Part shown: one piece after another, positions 20,306 through 29,873 of the stretch
How positions within the stretch are numbered: the stretch's first letter is position 1
Layout of the letters: every line of letters begins with the position of its first letter
NCBI RefSeq assembly: GCF_009728145.1
Contig: NZ_WOCA01000004.1
Location: 1-64,000, forward strand
DNA: 64,000 nt
Origin: Ornithinibacillus caprae
Lineage (GTDB): Bacteria > Bacillota > Bacilli > Bacillales > Amphibacillaceae
Direction of reading: 5' to 3'
Translations under genes and position numbers: made by a program
Notes under the pieces: model-generated
Databases searched by the model: none
What the model saw: only the letters and a program-made list of their open reading frames with translations
Told to the model about the DNA's origin: nothing

Positions 20306-21750
20306 TACTCTCTCTCCTTTGCTTGATCCCAATAATAATCCATCTCTTGTAAGGATGTTTCTTGAATATCTTTTCCCTGTTCTTGTAATTGCTTTTCTAT
20401 ATAGGAAAAACGGGAAAGGAATTTTTGATTTGTCCGGTTTAAAGCTACTTCTGGATTAATCTTGTAGTATCTTGATATATTAGCTAAAACAAATAGAACG
20501 TCCCCTAATTCCTTCTCCATTTCTAATTGATCTTTGTCCTCAATGGCAGCTTTTACTTCCTCTATTTCTTCCTTCAATTTATTCCAAATATCATTTACAT
20601 CATCCCAGTCAAACCCTACTTTAGCTGCCTTCTTTTGCAATTTGAACGCTTTTGCTAGAGATGGTAAATGTTCGGGAACACCATCTAATACAGATTTACG
20701 CTGCTCACCTTTTTCCTTTTTCTTTAAGTCATCCCAGTTTTTATAAACATCATCCACAGAATCTACTTTTATCGTATCAAACACATGGGGATGACGATAT
20801 ATCATTTTATCTGTAATAGATCGAATCACATCTTCTACGTTAAAATACCCATCATCTTCGCCAATTTGACTATGTAACATGACCTGTAATAGTATATCGC
20901 CTAGCTCTTCTATAATCCCTTCATCATCTTGATCATCGATTGCTTCTATTAATTCATATACCTCTTCAATCGCATATTCCCGTAACGTCTCATGGGTTTG
21001 CTCTTTATCCCATGGGCAACCGTTAGGACCTCTTAATTCTGCAATTACCTCACGTAATCGATAAAAGGTATGATTTAATAGATGTGCTGGAGCAGGTGGT
21101 ACGTATACACTAGTTAAATTACTAACTTCCATCTGATGATCCAACTCTTCTAATGGAACCTTTTTAATCATTTCCTTGCTACTTCCTGCCGCTTCAATAA
21201 TTGTTATTTCGTAATCAGCAGGTAGATCTTCTAATAAAGCTAGCTTTACTTCAGAAGCAATAAATCGATCATATACCTGACAAAAAACAATATGCTGTCT
21301 ATAGTTTAGTTCACTCCGACTAAAAGATGTTCCATCTACAAATTGAAAACCCTCAATAGGGTCAATCTGTAACGAAGTAAATAAATCATCTAAATAACTT
21401 TGTCCACCAATAATTTTCGTTTCTATCTCCGAATTCTCTAGCAATAGCTGAACGGTTTTTTCTGCTAACATCGGATGCCCTGGAACTGCGTAGATTAAGG
21501 AGGTAAAGTCGCTTGCTTTTTCTATTATCCGTTCAACAATTTGTTGGTACACAGATTCAAATTGATCCTCTGTCTCATAGATCGTATCAAATGATTCAAA
21601 CAGAACGCCTTCTTTTTGTAATGTTTTAATAACAGGATGATCCATGGTACGTACCAAAATAGGAGCCTTTGTATTGGTTAGCTTTTTATATATTCCAAGC
21701 GGTAATTGCTCAATATCTCCTGCCCCTAGTCCAATGATTTCTATCTTCAT
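20305..21750 (-). CDS. yabN: tetrapyrrole methylase-MazG fusion (YabN)
   Basis: 481 aa in two parts. Residues about 1-220 form a SAM-dependent methylase-like fold (IEIIGLGAGDIEQLPLGIY). Residues about 230-480 are a MazG-type NTP pyrophosphohydrolase with the GPNGCPWDKEQTHETL signature and two EExxE repeats (EEVYELIEAI, EEIEEVKAAI). The MazG half removes abnormal NTPs; the role of the methylase half is unknown. Coupled to rqcP by a one-base stop/start overlap, with a 1-bp gap to the flippase gene upstream. Confidence 0.93.
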   Translation of the reverse strand: MKIEIIGLGAGDIEQLPLGIYKKLTNTKAPILVRTMDHPVIKTLQKEGVLFESFDTIYETEDQFESVYQQIVERIIEKASDFTSLIYAVPGHPMLAEKTVQLLLENSEIETKIIGGQSYLDDLFTSLQIDPIEGFQFVDGTSFSRSELNYRQHIVFCQVYDRFIASEVKLALLEDLPADYEITIIEAAGSSKEMIKKVPLEELDHQMEVSNLTSVYVPPAPAHLLNHTFYRLREVIAELRGPNGCPWDKEQTHETLREYAIEEVYELIEAIDDQDDEGIIEELGDILLQVMLHSQIGEDDGYFNVEDVIRSITDKMIYRHPHVFDTIKVDSVDDVYKNWDDLKKKEKGEQRKSVLDGVPEHLPSLAKAFKLQKKAAKVGFDWDDVNDIWNKLKEEIEEVKAAIEDKDQLEMEKELGDVLFVLANISRYYKINPEVALNRTNQKFLSRFSYIEKQLQEQGKDIQETSLQEMDYYWDQAKERE

Positions 21751-21751
21751 A

Positions 21752-23323
21752 TTACTTCCTCCTCTGTAAGCGAATCAATTTTGCTGCAAAAGGTAACATA
21801 GATAATTCATCTTCAGTAAAAGCTCTACCACGTAAAAGTGTAACTAAATAGATTAATCCACCAATGCAAATAATGAACAATATATAAATGAATAAGACCG
21901 TTCTCGAATAGAACTCTACATGCATAGTGATTAATTGCGTTAGAACTAAAAATAAAACCATACTGCTACTTGCCTTTAAAAAAATCTTCCATTTTATTTT
22001 TTGAAAAATATACAGGCCTGGTAGTTTTCGTTTTAATTCAAATAACACAACAACACAAAGCGCTAATAAACTGATCACAGTAGCAATAGCACTACCTATT
22101 ATTCCCCAGAATGGCACAAGCATCTGATTTGCGATCCATTTAATAAATAATGCAGCTAGAATAAATCCAGCTGTACGTTTCATATAATCTAAGCCTTGCA
22201 AAATCGATAATCCTGTAATTGCTATAGAACTAAGCACTATTGAAAGAACGACAATTCGTAGAGCTGTCACTCCATGATTATTTTGAAATAAAAGCATATT
22301 TGCTTCTGGAAAAATGACGATTAATCCAATCGTTGCACCAGCAGCAATATAAAAACTAAACGATAATGCACCTTCTATTTGCTTATAAAAAAGAGTTGAC
22401 TCACTATACAATTTTCGTTTACTCACCGCGGGAATAAGAGCTAATGCAAAAGATGAACCTAAAACGGTTCCAAGCTGAATTAATGGTTGGCCACGATCAT
22501 ATACGCCTTTTGCAACCATCGCTTCAAGCTGTGTAAGCCCATAATCTTTCAAACTAGGTACTAACGTAAATGCATCTGCAAATTGGATCATCAGTAAAAT
22601 CATATGATTTAATGAGGCGACAACTCCAAATATTAGAATGGTTCTAATATAATCATTCCACGGTATACGGTAGGTGCCCTGTTTTACAGGTTTATATTTT
22701 ATAAATAAAAATACCAATATGAAAAGTGCAACTACCATACCAATTATAGAAGCTAACCCTCCAGCTTTTCCTATCATGTATATATCTTCATTATGATAGG
22801 AAACGTAAAACGCTGCTAATATGATTATAATCACTCGAAACAGTTGTTCTCCAATCTGAGAAAAAGCAGTTGGTTTCATCTGCATCTCTCCTTGGAAAAC
22901 TCCTCGAAGCAAAGCGACAAAAGGAATGAGTAAAAACAGGAAAGCAGCAACCCGATAAGTAGCTACTAAGTTTTCATCACCTACCCATATCGCTAACGAA
23001 TCGGCATTTAAACGAATAAATAAAAACAACGCTGTATTAATTCCTAATAAAATAAAAAAAACCGGTACATAAAACCGTTTAAAGGAAAGCACGTTACCTT
23101 CCGATTTTAAATCTACTGCTATTTTTGAAACAGCTGATGGAAATCCATAAAGGGCTAATACAAAAGCAATCCCTAATAATGGATATACCTGTTGATAAAC
23201 ATAAAATCCAATATCACCAGTTAAGTTCTGTAATGGAATACGATATCCAGCACTTAATACCTTACTAATGAATCCTGCTAATGTTAAAAGTAGTGCACCT
23301 TTTACTAAATTATTTGCTGCCAT
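21752..23323 (-). CDS. yabM: MATE/Wzx/MurJ-family membrane flippase (YabM, SpoVB-like)
   Basis: 523 aa with about 14 predicted membrane segments. The start KGALLLTLAGFISKVLSAGY is typical of the SpoVB/Wzx family of polysaccharide and lipid II flippases. SpoVB moves cortex peptidoglycan precursors; YabM is a paralogue at this locus in B. subtilis. Substrate not determined from sequence. Confidence 0.88.
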   Translation of the reverse strand: MAANNLVKGALLLTLAGFISKVLSAGYRIPLQNLTGDIGFYVYQQVYPLLGIAFVLALYGFPSAVSKIAVDLKSEGNVLSFKRFYVPVFFILLGINTALFLFIRLNADSLAIWVGDENLVATYRVAAFLFLLIPFVALLRGVFQGEMQMKPTAFSQIGEQLFRVIIIILAAFYVSYHNEDIYMIGKAGGLASIIGMVVALFILVFLFIKYKPVKQGTYRIPWNDYIRTILIFGVVASLNHMILLMIQFADAFTLVPSLKDYGLTQLEAMVAKGVYDRGQPLIQLGTVLGSSFALALIPAVSKRKLYSESTLFYKQIEGALSFSFYIAAGATIGLIVIFPEANMLLFQNNHGVTALRIVVLSIVLSSIAITGLSILQGLDYMKRTAGFILAALFIKWIANQMLVPFWGIIGSAIATVISLLALCVVVLFELKRKLPGLYIFQKIKWKIFLKASSSMVLFLVLTQLITMHVEFYSRTVLFIYILFIICIGGLIYLVTLLRGRAFTEDELSMLPFAAKLIRLQRRK

Positions 23324-23458
23324 AATATACGTCCTTCTTAAGACCCTATAAAACGATACATTGTAATAGGATGATTATGTCATATTATAGCATAGTTGGG
23401 ATATAACCCTAAATATCATATGCACAACCTGATAGTTCTTTAGCTCAGAAACAGTAAA

Positions 23459-23497
23459 ATGGGTAAAAATCAGTACATCATACTAATTTCTACCCAT
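23459..23497 (-). terminator. spoVT terminator
   Basis: ATGGGTAAAAAT (23459-23470) with ATTTCTACCCAT (23486-23497), one mismatch or wobble, followed on the minus strand by TTTACTGTTTC. Confidence 0.7.
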
Positions 23498-23508
23498 ATG
23501 TCTCACAC

Positions 23509-24042
23509 TTATTCCATTTGTTTTGCAAGAAAGCTTGCAGCAGTTTCAATTGCTTTTTGTTCTACCTCACCTAGTTTTCCTTCTCTAGAAAATAGCATTA
23601 CACAACCAATCGGATCACCATTAGCAATTATCGGGCTAAGACAGTATGCGTTTAGTTCTTCTTCTTTTCCTTGAATTATTTCTACAGTTTTTGCTTCGGT
23701 TTCTGTTACGACAGAGCGATTTTCAATCGACTTTTCTAGATGTTGTCCTATGTTTTGATTTAAGTAATCTTTCTTCGATTCTCCTGCTACAGCTATTATT
23801 TCATCTCGATCACAGATTAAGACCGGGAAATGAAGGGAATCAAATAGAGCTTGAGCATATTCAGAAGCGAAACTCCCAAGTTCATTAATTGGGGAGTATT
23901 TCTTTAGAATAACCTCACCTTCTCGGTCAATAAAAATTTCCAATGGATCTCCTTCACGTATACGTAATGTTCTTCTGATTTCTTTCGGGATGACTACTCT
24001 ACCTAAATCATCAATCCGTCTTACAATTCCTGTTGCCTTCAT
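23509..24042 (-). CDS. spoVT: stage V sporulation regulator SpoVT
   Basis: Forespore regulator that tunes sigma-G genes. Residues 1-50 are an AbrB-type swapped-hairpin DNA-binding domain (GIVRRIDDLGRVVIPKEI); residues 55-177 are a GAF-like domain (FPVLICDRDEIIAVAG, GDPIGCVMLFSREG). The length of 177 aa is typical. A candidate sigma-G promoter lies about 190 bp upstream, leaving a long leader with a perfect 9-bp hairpin at 24131-24155. Confidence 0.95.
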   Translation of the reverse strand: MKATGIVRRIDDLGRVVIPKEIRRTLRIREGDPLEIFIDREGEVILKKYSPINELGSFASEYAQALFDSLHFPVLICDRDEIIAVAGESKKDYLNQNIGQHLEKSIENRSVVTETEAKTVEIIQGKEEELNAYCLSPIIANGDPIGCVMLFSREGKLGEVEQKAIETAASFLAKQME

Positions 24043-24231
24043 CCGATATGAAGCCTCGCTTTCTATGATGATTTTTTTAGGCGCACCTTAACATCTTAGC
24101 CTCTTGTTTGCACTAATGGTGAAAGAGTATGTTTTTGATGATTGCTATCAAAAACCGAGTACTAAACGGACACAACAACATGCCTTTCCTATTCCTCTCT
24201 GAATGGGAAAATAACACCAGTTGTGTTTGCT

Positions 24232-24262
24232 TAGTATTGATCATCTTTAAAAGAAGTATACA
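24232..24262 (-). promoter_or_regulatory. candidate sigma-G promoter of spoVT
   Basis: Minus-strand TGTATA (24257-24262), 17 bp, CAATACTA (24232-24239), close to the sigma-G pattern (-35 TGMATA, -10 CATACTA). B. subtilis spoVT is sigma-G dependent. Confidence 0.5.
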
Positions 24263-24282
24263 TGAAATACCAATTTCTGTTT

Positions 24283-27200
24283 TTAACGATTAACTTTTTC
24301 CAATTTTTCAATGAAATTCCCAAGAATCTCATACCGTTGGTGCTCCGTATCTCTTGATGGTTTATAGATTATTTTTAATTTATTACTTTCTGTTCCTAAC
24401 TGAATTCCTCTTCCGAATTCATTCGCAAGCTCGAATAATTTTGCTCCATCGATCTGTTGGCTACGTTCTTCCGTTAAAAGCATTTCAATCTTTTTATTGC
24501 GTTCCGTAATACTTTCAACTCGTTCATTTTTAGAAACTCGTTTCAAGTTAGATACGATGAATAGGTTTTCTACTTCTTCTGGATAATCGCCAAAGCGATC
24601 GATTAACTCATCTTTTAAGTCATCAATATCTTCCTGTGCCAAAATCGTTTGAAATTGCTTATACATATCAATTTTTTGTTTTTCATCACTAATATACGTA
24701 TCCGGTATATACGCATCAATAGAAAGGGCTAGTTCTGGTTCAAATGGTTTAATTTCTTCAATTTCTTTGCCAGCTTTACGAGCATCAATAGCATCTTTTA
24801 ACATCTGGTTATACATATCAAATCCTACAGAGTCAATGAATCCATGCTGCTGCGCACCTAATAAGTTCCCTGCACCACGGATAGAAAGGTCTCGCATTGC
24901 AATCTTAAAACCAGACCCCAATTCGGTAAATTCCTTAATTGCCTGTAGGCGTTTCTCAGCAACCTCTGTTAATACTTTATCCTTTTGATACGTGAAATAA
25001 GCATAAGCTACTCGATTAGAACGACCTACTCTACCCCTTAATTGATAGAGCTGACTCAATCCCATACGATCTGCATCATAGACAATTAATGTATTTACAT
25101 TTGGAATATCTACACCGGTTTCAATAATGGTTGTACTTACTAACACATCATATTCACCTTCTAAGAAGCCAAACATAACATTTTCCAACTCTGTTTCATT
25201 CATTTGTCCATGGGCTACTGCAATTCTTGCATCCTCTACTAGCATGCCAATATCACGAGCCATCTTATCAATATTCTCTACTCGGTTATATAAGAAAAAC
25301 ACTTGACCACCACGTGACATCTCTCGTTCAATGGATTCCCTAATTAATATTGGATTATATTCAGCCACATACGTTTGGATCGGAAAACGATTCTCTGGTG
25401 GTGTTTCAATAACGGATAAATCTCTTACACCTAACATCGACATATGCAATGTTCGTGGGATCGGTGTTGCAGTTAATGTTAGTACATCAATATTTGTTTT
25501 CATTTGTTTTATTTTTTCTTTATGTTTAACACCAAATCGCTGCTCTTCATCAACTATTAATAATCCTAATTCATGGTATTCAATATCTTTAGATAACAGT
25601 CGATGGGTACCGACTACTACATCTACTAAGCCCCTTTTAAGCCCTTGAATAGTTTCTTTTTGTTGTTTTGCTGTCCGAAATCTACTTAACAACCCTATAT
25701 TTATCGCATGGTCCTGAAACCGCTCACGAATGGTTTCATAATGTTGCTGTGCAAGAATCGTAGTTGGCACTAGAATTGCTACTTGTTTTCCATCTGCTAC
25801 AGCTTTAAATGCAGCTCGAATTGCTACTTCTGTCTTACCATAACCAACATCACCACAAAGTAAGCGATCCATGGGTTGTTCTTTTTCCATATCTTCTTTA
25901 ATTTCCGCAATACATCGTAACTGATCTTCCGTTTCCTGATATGGAAAAGATGCATCAAATTCCCTTTGTAGATCTGTATCAGGAGAAAATGCGTAACCCT
26001 TTCTTGATTCTCTTTCCGCATATAGCTTGATCAAATCGTCCGCAATATCTTCAACGGATGACTGAACTTTACGCTTAACCTTTGTCCATTCACTACCACC
26101 TAGCTTATAAAGCTTAGGCTCTTTACCCTCTGAACCGACAAACTTTTGAACAAGATCTATTTGTTCTATTGGGACAAACAGTTTATCATCACCAGAATAT
26201 TTAAGTAACATGTAGTCTTTATGTTTATCATTTACTTCAAGTGTCTCAATTCCTAAATAACGACCAATTCCATGATTAGCATGGACAACATAATCGCCAA
26301 CCTTTAGCTCTTGATAATTTTTAATACGTTCTGCATTCGATATCTTTTGTTTTTTCCGGGTTCGTTTACTTCGTTTCTTAAATAGTTCATTTTCAGTAAT
26401 CAACACCAACCTGTGCATTGGCATCTCAATACCACTACTAACGTTACCAACAGCAATAGTTGGATGCTCCACTGGAAGTTCTAGTTGATTGGTTACACTA
26501 GACTCAATATCATAATCTGTAAATATAGACTGGATCTTTTCTGCTCGTTTTTCATTTGGAGCTAATACAACTACAGAGTATCCACCTTTATCCCAACGAC
26601 TTAATTCATTTTTAAATAGATGCATTTGTCCATGGAATTCCTGCATTGCCCTAGACGACAGATTTATAATATTTTGTGGCTGAGTATTTGGTATATGCCT
26701 TAAAAACACAGACATATACAGTCGTTGTGCATCCATTTTGTCCCATATGGTATGCCAATCAAATGAAAATTTACTGTTTTTTACTGTTTTATTCGATTCT
26801 AATAGGCTACTATACCATTCTGCTTCTTCCATATCTAAATTAGTCGCGGTTTCCTGGATTCTACTCATCTCATCTAAAATAATTAACCCATTAGATGGTA
26901 AATAATCTAATAAACTAGCAGGGTTATCATAGAGAAAACCTATATACTTATACATCTCTGGAAAATGTTCTAAGTTTCTTAATCGAGAAATATCATGTTC
27001 TATTTCTTCTACTAGCATCTCTTTAGCTTCTGTTGATTTTTTAGTTTTCAACGTGTTTGCTAAGGCACTTTCTAAACGTTCTGCTCCTGATAAAATATCC
27101 CCATCTTTTAATAACAATTCCGTAGCAGGCCCTATCACAATTGATTCCTTTTTATCTAAAGAACGCTGTGTTTCTGCATCAAAATAGCGTATCGAATCTA

Positions 27201-27828
27201 TTTCTTCATCAAATAATTCGATACGAATTGGATTTTCTTCTGTAACAGGATATATATCTATAATTCCACCCCGACGACTAAACTCACCTGGAGTTGTTAC
27301 CATCGAAGCACGCTCATACCCCATATCCACTAAGGACGATAAATAGCTTTCCATATTAATTTCTTCACCAACTGAGAAATCAAGTTGGTATTTTTCAAGA
27401 TAGCTTGTAGGGGGCAAAATTCGTTTTAATGCTGCAACTGGAGCAATTAAAATACCCGACTTCTTATTGGTCCACTCCGTTAAGGCTTCAATTCGCTGAC
27501 TTCTTAACTCTGGACTTGAAATTGCAATTTCAGAAGCTATTAACTCATTAACAGGATATAAATGAACATGTTCATCGCCCATAAATGCAGCTAGGTCATC
27601 ATATAATGCCTGTGCCTGAACTAATTGAAATGTAACGAGAAGGACTGGCTTATTTGTTGACTCTTCTATTAATGATACTAATAGGCTTCTAGCTGAACCG
27701 GATAAACCAGCGACTAACTGCTCTTTCATTCCATTTGAAATCCCTGTAAGAATGGATTGGATGTCTTCCTTTGATTGTAAATATCTATTAATACCTTTCA
27801 CAAACATAACCCCCATAATATTGGCCAT
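24283..27828 (-). CDS. mfd: transcription-repair coupling factor
   Basis: Removes RNA polymerase stalled at lesions and recruits UvrA. Domains in order: UvrB-like N-terminal region (about 25-330), CarD-like RNA polymerase interaction domain (VGDYVVHANHGIGRYLG, about 505), RecG-like translocase with Walker A CGDVGYGKTEV and DEEQRFG, helicase C domain, and the TRCF C-terminal domain. 1,181 aa. The start is uncertain: ATG 27828 has an AGGGG site 4 nt away, while a GTG nine codons later has GGGGG with 8-nt spacing. Confidence 0.96.
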   Translation of the reverse strand: MANIMGVMFVKGINRYLQSKEDIQSILTGISNGMKEQLVAGLSGSARSLLVSLIEESTNKPVLLVTFQLVQAQALYDDLAAFMGDEHVHLYPVNELIASEIAISSPELRSQRIEALTEWTNKKSGILIAPVAALKRILPPTSYLEKYQLDFSVGEEINMESYLSSLVDMGYERASMVTTPGEFSRRGGIIDIYPVTEENPIRIELFDEEIDSIRYFDAETQRSLDKKESIVIGPATELLLKDGDILSGAERLESALANTLKTKKSTEAKEMLVEEIEHDISRLRNLEHFPEMYKYIGFLYDNPASLLDYLPSNGLIILDEMSRIQETATNLDMEEAEWYSSLLESNKTVKNSKFSFDWHTIWDKMDAQRLYMSVFLRHIPNTQPQNIINLSSRAMQEFHGQMHLFKNELSRWDKGGYSVVVLAPNEKRAEKIQSIFTDYDIESSVTNQLELPVEHPTIAVGNVSSGIEMPMHRLVLITENELFKKRSKRTRKKQKISNAERIKNYQELKVGDYVVHANHGIGRYLGIETLEVNDKHKDYMLLKYSGDDKLFVPIEQIDLVQKFVGSEGKEPKLYKLGGSEWTKVKRKVQSSVEDIADDLIKLYAERESRKGYAFSPDTDLQREFDASFPYQETEDQLRCIAEIKEDMEKEQPMDRLLCGDVGYGKTEVAIRAAFKAVADGKQVAILVPTTILAQQHYETIRERFQDHAINIGLLSRFRTAKQQKETIQGLKRGLVDVVVGTHRLLSKDIEYHELGLLIVDEEQRFGVKHKEKIKQMKTNIDVLTLTATPIPRTLHMSMLGVRDLSVIETPPENRFPIQTYVAEYNPILIRESIEREMSRGGQVFFLYNRVENIDKMARDIGMLVEDARIAVAHGQMNETELENVMFGFLEGEYDVLVSTTIIETGVDIPNVNTLIVYDADRMGLSQLYQLRGRVGRSNRVAYAYFTYQKDKVLTEVAEKRLQAIKEFTELGSGFKIAMRDLSIRGAGNLLGAQQHGFIDSVGFDMYNQMLKDAIDARKAGKEIEEIKPFEPELALSIDAYIPDTYISDEKQKIDMYKQFQTILAQEDIDDLKDELIDRFGDYPEEVENLFIVSNLKRVSKNERVESITERNKKIEMLLTEERSQQIDGAKLFELANEFGRGIQLGTESNKLKIIYKPSRDTEHQRYEILGNFIEKLEKVNR

Positions 27829-27848
27829 ATGACCCCTAACCTAATACA

Positions 27849-27891
27849 CATATGCAGCATAAGAAAACTTATACCTTCTTATCTGCTAAAA
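27849..27891. repeat. two-hairpin repeat, copy 2 (stem II only)
   Basis: CATATGCAGCATAAGAAAAC and CTTCTTATCTGCTAAAAA: the GCAG-ATAAGAA/TTCTTAT-CTGC hairpin of the dispersed family, between mfd and fin. Confidence 0.7.
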
Positions 27892-27986
27892 ACTATAACT
27901 GACTTACATAATAAAGCCATAAAATGATTAAACAATACAGCTGGTAAAAATTCTTTAGCAATGTACCTTTTACACGTAATAAACGC

Positions 27987-28018
27987 AAAAATGCCTTGGT
28001 TCACTTAAACCAAAGCCT
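27987..28018 (-). terminator. fin terminator
   Basis: ATGCCTTGGTT (27991-28001) with AACCAAAGCCT (28008-28018), followed on the minus strand by TTTTT. Confidence 0.8.
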
Positions 28019-28030
28019 TTATACGTTCTC

Positions 28031-28261
28031 TTATTGTATAAAATAGTCTAGTTCATGATATTCTGGATGATGCCCTAATGACTCTTCACAATTCTCACAA
28101 ATTGATTGAATATGAACATCTCCATTTGCTTGATATTCGATCATCTCTTTTTTGTCCTCATTCGATAATTTATCCCATCCTAGAACGGTTGTGTCAATGA
28201 CACGTTGTTCTAGTTGTCCAATAACATCCCCACAATGCCTACACTTATAGACAATAGACAT
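28031..28261 (-). CDS. fin: anti-sigma-F factor Fin
   Basis: A 76-aa protein with two C-x2-C pairs (YKCRHCGD and ICENCEES) likely to hold zinc. In B. subtilis Fin (YabK) inhibits sigma-F to let sigma-G take over in the forespore, and its gene lies between pth and mfd, exactly as here. A good sigma-F promoter precedes it, and a terminator follows, so it is a single-gene forespore unit. Confidence 0.93.
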   Translation of the reverse strand: MSIVYKCRHCGDVIGQLEQRVIDTTVLGWDKLSNEDKKEMIEYQANGDVHIQSICENCEESLGHHPEYHELDYFIQ

Positions 28262-28298
28262 GGAAATAACCTCCTCAGATAAACCATTAGATATTTTA

Positions 28299-28327
28299 AA
28301 GTTTATCCGAAAAGGATGTTTTTATAC
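28299..28327 (-). promoter_or_regulatory. sigma-F promoter of fin
   Basis: Minus-strand -35 GTATA (28323-28327), 14 bp, -10 GGATAAACTT (28299-28308), which fits the sigma-F -10 pattern GGnnAnAnTn at every fixed position. It lies 40 bp upstream of fin. Confidence 0.65.
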
Positions 28328-28375
28328 GGTAACCAATCCATTCAATTATCTATTATCATCATTTATATGCTGCAA

Positions 28376-28939
28376 TTACGCATTAAATTCATTCATTACT
28401 TCTAAGAAAGGCTTTTCTAACCATTTTTCACATGCATCTGCAGCTCTTTCGATGCTATCTGTTACTATTTCTTGTTCCGATTTTGGAAATGAACTAAGAA
28501 CATAGTCTACGACTGGTACGGGAGAGGTTGGTCTGCCAACTCCGATACGAATCCGTTTAAACTCTTTCGTACCCAAATGGTCTATTACAGAACGGATCCC
28601 ATTATGTCCTCCATGCCCACCTTTTTGTCGTAGGCGTATCTTTCCAGTTGGTAAATCTAGTTCATCATAAATAACTAAAACATTCTCTGGTTCGATGTCA
28701 TAAAAATCTATCAAAGGACGTAACGATTGCCCCGAAAGATTCATATACGTTTGTGGTTGTAGCAGAACTACTTTCTCTCCTTGATAGTGTTCTACGATAT
28801 GTTTTCCGTTAAACTTATCTTTCTTTAAAGGTCCCCATTTATGGCGATCAAGCAATTCATCGATCACCATAAATCCAATATTATGTCTAGTTTTTTTATA
28901 TTTTCTGCCAGGATTACCTAGACCAACAATACACTTCAT
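28376..28939 (-). CDS. pth: peptidyl-tRNA hydrolase
   Basis: Releases peptides from prematurely dissociated peptidyl-tRNA. Family signatures: [20 protein letters not shown] with the catalytic His, [25 protein letters not shown] and [12 protein letters not shown]. 187 aa, complete. In B. subtilis the gene is also called spoVC. It sits between ctc and fin. Confidence 0.96.
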   Translation of the reverse strand: MKCIVGLGNPGRKYKKTRHNIGFMVIDELLDRHKWGPLKKDKFNGKHIVEHYQGEKVVLLQPQTYMNLSGQSLRPLIDFYDIEPENVLVIYDELDLPTGKIRLRQKGGHGGHNGIRSVIDHLGTKEFKRIRIGVGRPTSPVPVVDYVLSSFPKSEQEIVTDSIERAADACEKWLEKPFLEVMNEFNA

Positions 28940-29003
28940 CGTTATTCCCTCGTTTATTATTAAAAGTTAGAAAATTCGTCTTTATCCAAGAATTCATTAC
29001 AAC

Positions 29004-29042
29004 TATGCAGCATAAGTAAGCTTATTCTTTTCTGCTAAAAAA
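29004..29042. repeat. two-hairpin repeat, copy 3 (stem II only)
   Basis: ATGCAGCATAAGTAAGC followed by TTATTCTTTTCTGCTAAAA, a diverged stem II between ctc and pth. Confidence 0.6.
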
Positions 29043-29050
29043 TACAACAA

Positions 29051-29082
29051 TCCCTCCTTCGTTCATATATGAAAAGGAGGGG
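29051..29082 (-). terminator. ctc terminator
   Basis: CCCTCCTT (29052-29059) pairs with AAGGAGGG (29074-29081). On the minus strand a T-rich stretch follows (ATTGTTGTATTTTTT). Confidence 0.65.
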
Positions 29083-29097
29083 ATGTTGGTTCTATCA

Positions 29098-29733
29098 TTA
29101 ATCTGCATTCCGTTCGGTTTGAGCTTCTCCAACTAGTTCTGGTTCTTCATCTTCATTGTCAATACCTTCAACATCATCATCAGTAGTTGGTGTTAAAATG
29201 GTTACAAGTGTTGATTCAGGATCATCCAGAATTTCATAATTGGCTGCCTTTGGAATATCAGCAACAGTTAAACTATCACCTGTATCTAAGGATGAAACAT
29301 CGATAGTAATTTCATCTGGGATATTATTAGGTGTTGCTCTTACTTGCACTTCATATAAAGCTTGTTGTAAGACTCCACCATCTTTAACTCCTTGTGGTTC
29401 TCCCTCAAGTCGAACCGTAACGGCTACATCCATTTCTTCCGACATATTTACAACATAGAAATCAGCATGTACCAACTCATCTTTTATAGCATCTAATTGA
29501 TAATCATGTAGCATTACATCTACAGAACTATCATCTGCAATATCCAATGAAATTACTGCGTTACGACCTTCATCGCGTACCGTTTTAATAAGTTCAATAC
29601 TATCTACAGCAATTGATTTCGATTCCTTTTCTTTTCCATATACAACAGCGGGAACTTGTCCACTTTCTCTGAGTTTTCTAGTTGTCGATCTTGTATGATC
29701 TGGTCTTTTAATTGCTTTCAATGTAACTGACAT
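29098..29733 (-). CDS. ctc: ribosomal protein L25, general stress form (Ctc)
   Basis: bL25 N-terminal domain (RPDHTRSTTRKLRESGQVPA, VVYGKE) plus a TL5/Ctc beta-domain (about residues 95-185), and an acidic tail (DDDVEGIDNEDEEPELVGE). It binds 5S rRNA. 211 aa. In B. subtilis ctc is a sigma-B stress gene; a sigma-B promoter is visible just after the prs stop, and a sigma-A-like promoter lies nearer. Confidence 0.93.
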   Translation of the reverse strand: MSVTLKAIKRPDHTRSTTRKLRESGQVPAVVYGKEKESKSIAVDSIELIKTVRDEGRNAVISLDIADDSSVDVMLHDYQLDAIKDELVHADFYVVNMSEEMDVAVTVRLEGEPQGVKDGGVLQQALYEVQVRATPNNIPDEITIDVSSLDTGDSLTVADIPKAANYEILDDPESTLVTILTPTTDDDVEGIDNEDEEPELVGEAQTERNAD

Positions 29734-29798
29734 GATTTAATCATCCTCCATTATTTGAAAACTAGATATCTTCCAAATCTTGTATGACAAACTTTCTC

Positions 29799-29826
29799 AT
29801 TATATGAAATTTTTTCTCTCTACCAA
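29799..29826 (-). promoter_or_regulatory. possible sigma-A promoter of ctc
   Basis: Minus-strand TTGGTA (29821-29826), 16 bp, TATAAT (29799-29804). Confidence 0.4.
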
Positions 29827-29844
29827 CTTGCTCTATATAGTAAA

Positions 29845-29870
29845 ATTCCCCTATTTTAATTAATATAAAC
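29845..29870 (-). promoter_or_regulatory. sigma-B promoter of ctc
   Basis: Minus-strand -35 GTTTAT (29865-29870), 14 bp, -10 GGGAAT (29845-29850), matching the sigma-B consensus GTTTAA/GGGWAW with one mismatch. Confidence 0.65.
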
Positions 29871-29873
29871 CTT

